Shown here: in pieces, positions 22,013-22,630 of the stretch
Layout: every line of letters begins with the position of its first letter
Numbering within the stretch: the stretch's first letter is position 1
DNA from: a virus
Reading direction: 5' to 3' (one strand)
DNA length: 22,630 nt
IMG/VR virus record: IMGVR_UViG_3300033153_004573
Span: 1 to 22,630 of that record
Program-made: the position numbers and the translations under genes
Notes under the pieces: generated by a model
Databases searched by the model: none
Seen by the model: only the letters and a program-made list of their open reading frames with translations
Told to the model about the DNA's origin: nothing

Positions 22013-22265
22013 GCTATTGTTCTTTCTTTTGTTAAGCTCTGCACTGTATGCTCAAGATAAAGTTCCGTCATATAATCATATAATATCAGTGGTAACTGAG
22101 AACCGGGATACATTATATCTTATTAACAATGAGGTTGGTCAAATAATAAAGGAAGTTTGGAATGAATTTGATGAATTCAAAGAAGAGAAGCCAACTATAA
22201 TTATGAAACCAAAAGAATGGCTAATCTGTGAAAATAAGAAAAGATGTCTGGAAATGAAGAATTAA
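22005..22265 (+). CDS. Small exported protein with signal peptide, 86 aa
   Basis: I chose ATG 22005, which overlaps the MazG stop and gives a clean signal peptide; an upstream in-frame ATG at 21942 would bury it. The first 17 residues are MNKLLFFLLLSSALYAQ, with a Lys, a hydrophobic core and an Ala-Tyr-Ala|Gln cleavage site. Gln at +1 is common in exported proteins of Bacteroidota. There is no lipobox Cys. The mature part is about 70 residues and acidic in its middle (EFDEFKEEK), with two Cys near the end (ICENKKRCLE) that could form a disulfide. It is probably periplasmic. Superinfection exclusion or a lysis accessory role are possible but unproven. Confidence 0.65.
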   Translation: MNKLLFFLLLSSALYAQDKVPSYNHIISVVTENRDTLYLINNEVGQIIKEVWNEFDEFKEEKPTIIMKPKEWLICENKKRCLEMKN

Positions 22266-22405
22266 AATTAATAGCCATAAGAATATATGAAATTGTAGAA
22301 GGCAGTTCCAATGAATATGATGCTGTGGAAAGAATAGAAGATTATTTATCATTGGTCTTCCATATGAAAAAGTTACAAAGAGAAGACTTATCTCGTGAGG
22401 GATAG
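22244..22405 (+). CDS. Small hypothetical protein, 53 aa
   Basis: ATG 22244 lies inside the end of the exported-protein gene, and the frame ends at TAG 22403-22405. The product is acidic and helical (ELKLIAIRIYEIVEG, AVERIEDYLSLVFHM) with no membrane segment. The overlap style matches its neighbours, and it is the last coding sequence before the non-coding end of the window. The family was not recognised. Confidence 0.55.
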   Translation: MSGNEELKLIAIRIYEIVEGSSNEYDAVERIEDYLSLVFHMKKLQREDLSREG

Positions 22406-22462
22406 GTGGGGTTTTTAGGGTTCTTTCAGTGCACCTTCATTTTCCCTCTTTCATCTTCTCTT

Positions 22463-22487
22463 AAGCAGCAGCTAGTCACTGCTGCTT
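22463..22487 (+). terminator. Perfect 9-bp hairpin
   Basis: AAGCAGCAG (22463-22471) pairs perfectly with CTGCTGCTT (22479-22487) across the seven-base loop CTAGTCA. The tail GTTATT is only weakly T-rich. It is the first hairpin after the last gene, so termination of the rightward operon is the simplest role. The loop is itself complementary to 22524-22529. Confidence 0.65.
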
Positions 22488-22495
22488 GTTATTAA

Positions 22496-22572
22496 GACGG
22501 GTGAATAGATGCTCCACTATGAGTGACTACATGTCCCGTCAAGGTCTAACTAACCTTTCATAAACATGTAGT
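22496..22572 (+). ncRNA. Pseudoknot-like pair of stems
   Basis: GACGGG (22496-22501) is complementary to CCCGTC (22535-22540). ACTACATGT (22526-22534), inside the loop of that stem, is complementary to ACATGTAGT (22564-22572). The two stems abut at 22534/22535 and would stack as an H-type pseudoknot. The second loop contains a further small stem AAGGT/ACCTT (22541-22545 with 22553-22557). All pairings are perfect in the sequence. Whether the region is transcribed and on which strand is unknown. Confidence 0.5.
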
Positions 22573-22589
22573 TGAATTAGTTCAGATTG

Positions 22590-22622
22590 AAGGTCCCTCA
22601 TCCCTACAAGTGAGGGCTCCTT
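22590..22622 (+). terminator. GC-rich hairpin at the end of the window
   Basis: CCCTCA (22595-22600) pairs with TGAGGG (22611-22616) around a ten-base loop. AAGG (22590-22593) and CCTT (22619-22622) extend the stem across a small internal mismatch. The tail TCTATTCTG is moderately T-rich. It may be a terminator acting in either direction at a module boundary, or the last stem of the structured element. Confidence 0.55.
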
Positions 22623-22630
22623 CTATTCTG

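Larger units (their letters stand above)
22406..22630. other. Structured non-coding region
   Basis: No convincing ORF is present on either strand; the longest minus-strand ATG frame I found is about 20 codons. The stretch is visibly less AT-rich than the genes, with a pyrimidine tract at about 22431-22462 and then a dense series of complementary segments, some mutually exclusive (listed separately). It lies at the end of a rightward gene block. It could be a non-coding RNA, a terminator cluster, a replication origin or a packaging region. Confidence 0.75.

Noticed and set aside
22496-22572. tRNA or tmRNA-like gene in the non-coding tail
   Set aside because: Stems do not form a cloverleaf, there is no T-loop consensus (GGTTCGAATCC-like) and no CCA or acceptor pairing.

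Overview
The window looks like the replication and recombination region of a tailed phage that infects a member of the Bacteroidota. It is strongly AT-rich and very densely coded: most neighbouring genes overlap by ATGA or TAATG, or are separated by only a few bases. Almost every gene lies on the + strand. Starts usually follow A-rich leaders (for example before 6011, 5305 and 20291) rather than GGAGG Shine-Dalgarno sites. One encoded signal peptide ends in Ala-Gln, a cleavage context common in Bacteroidota, and the one minus-strand promoter candidate (2051-2058) fits the Bacteroidota -7 motif TAnnTTTG. A crAss-like or related lineage is plausible, but no capsid, portal, terminase or tail gene lies in the window, so the lineage is not proven.

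Layout. Positions 1-1466 hold a run of small overlapping early-type genes, including a CxxC/CxxC protein, a two-helix membrane protein and a possible NinB-like protein. Positions 1458-2046 are the only minus-strand stretch. Positions 2071-7768 carry uracil-DNA glycosylase, a DnaA-domain-IV-like protein, a winged-helix replication protein, a DnaB-type helicase broken by a one-base frameshift, an unknown gene, a Sak4-like RecA-fold ATPase, an SSB-like protein, a strong intrinsic terminator, and a DnaG-like primase. Positions 7765-9245 hold a RusA-like resolvase and three small genes, two of which resemble DUF6878 and DUF6915. Positions 9239-13953 carry a metallopeptidase-like/VWA protein, a MoxR-type AAA+ ATPase and two large unknown proteins, the second ending in an SSB-like tail (DDLPF). 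After a compound hairpin come an ATP-dependent DNA ligase, a tandem dyad, two unknown genes, a PD-(D/E)XK nuclease and two more unknown genes. A terminator then precedes a family B DNA polymerase whose last five residues match the bacterial sliding-clamp motif. The end of the window has a DUF932 protein, a zinc-ribbon protein, a MazG-like pyrophosphohydrolase, a small exported protein, a 53-residue ORF, and 225 bases of non-coding DNA rich in complementary segments.

How the genes work together. The set is nearly a complete phage replisome: initiator-like and loader-like proteins, helicase, primase, polymerase, ligase and SSB. It also has recombination functions (Sak4-like ATPase, nuclease, resolvase) and nucleotide or DNA quality control (UDG, MazG). 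The polymerase tail suggests use of the host sliding clamp, and the DDLPF tail suggests contact with, or mimicry of, the host SSB interaction network. The MoxR/VWA cassette is the least explained protein system. The structured tail region is the least explained nucleic acid element.
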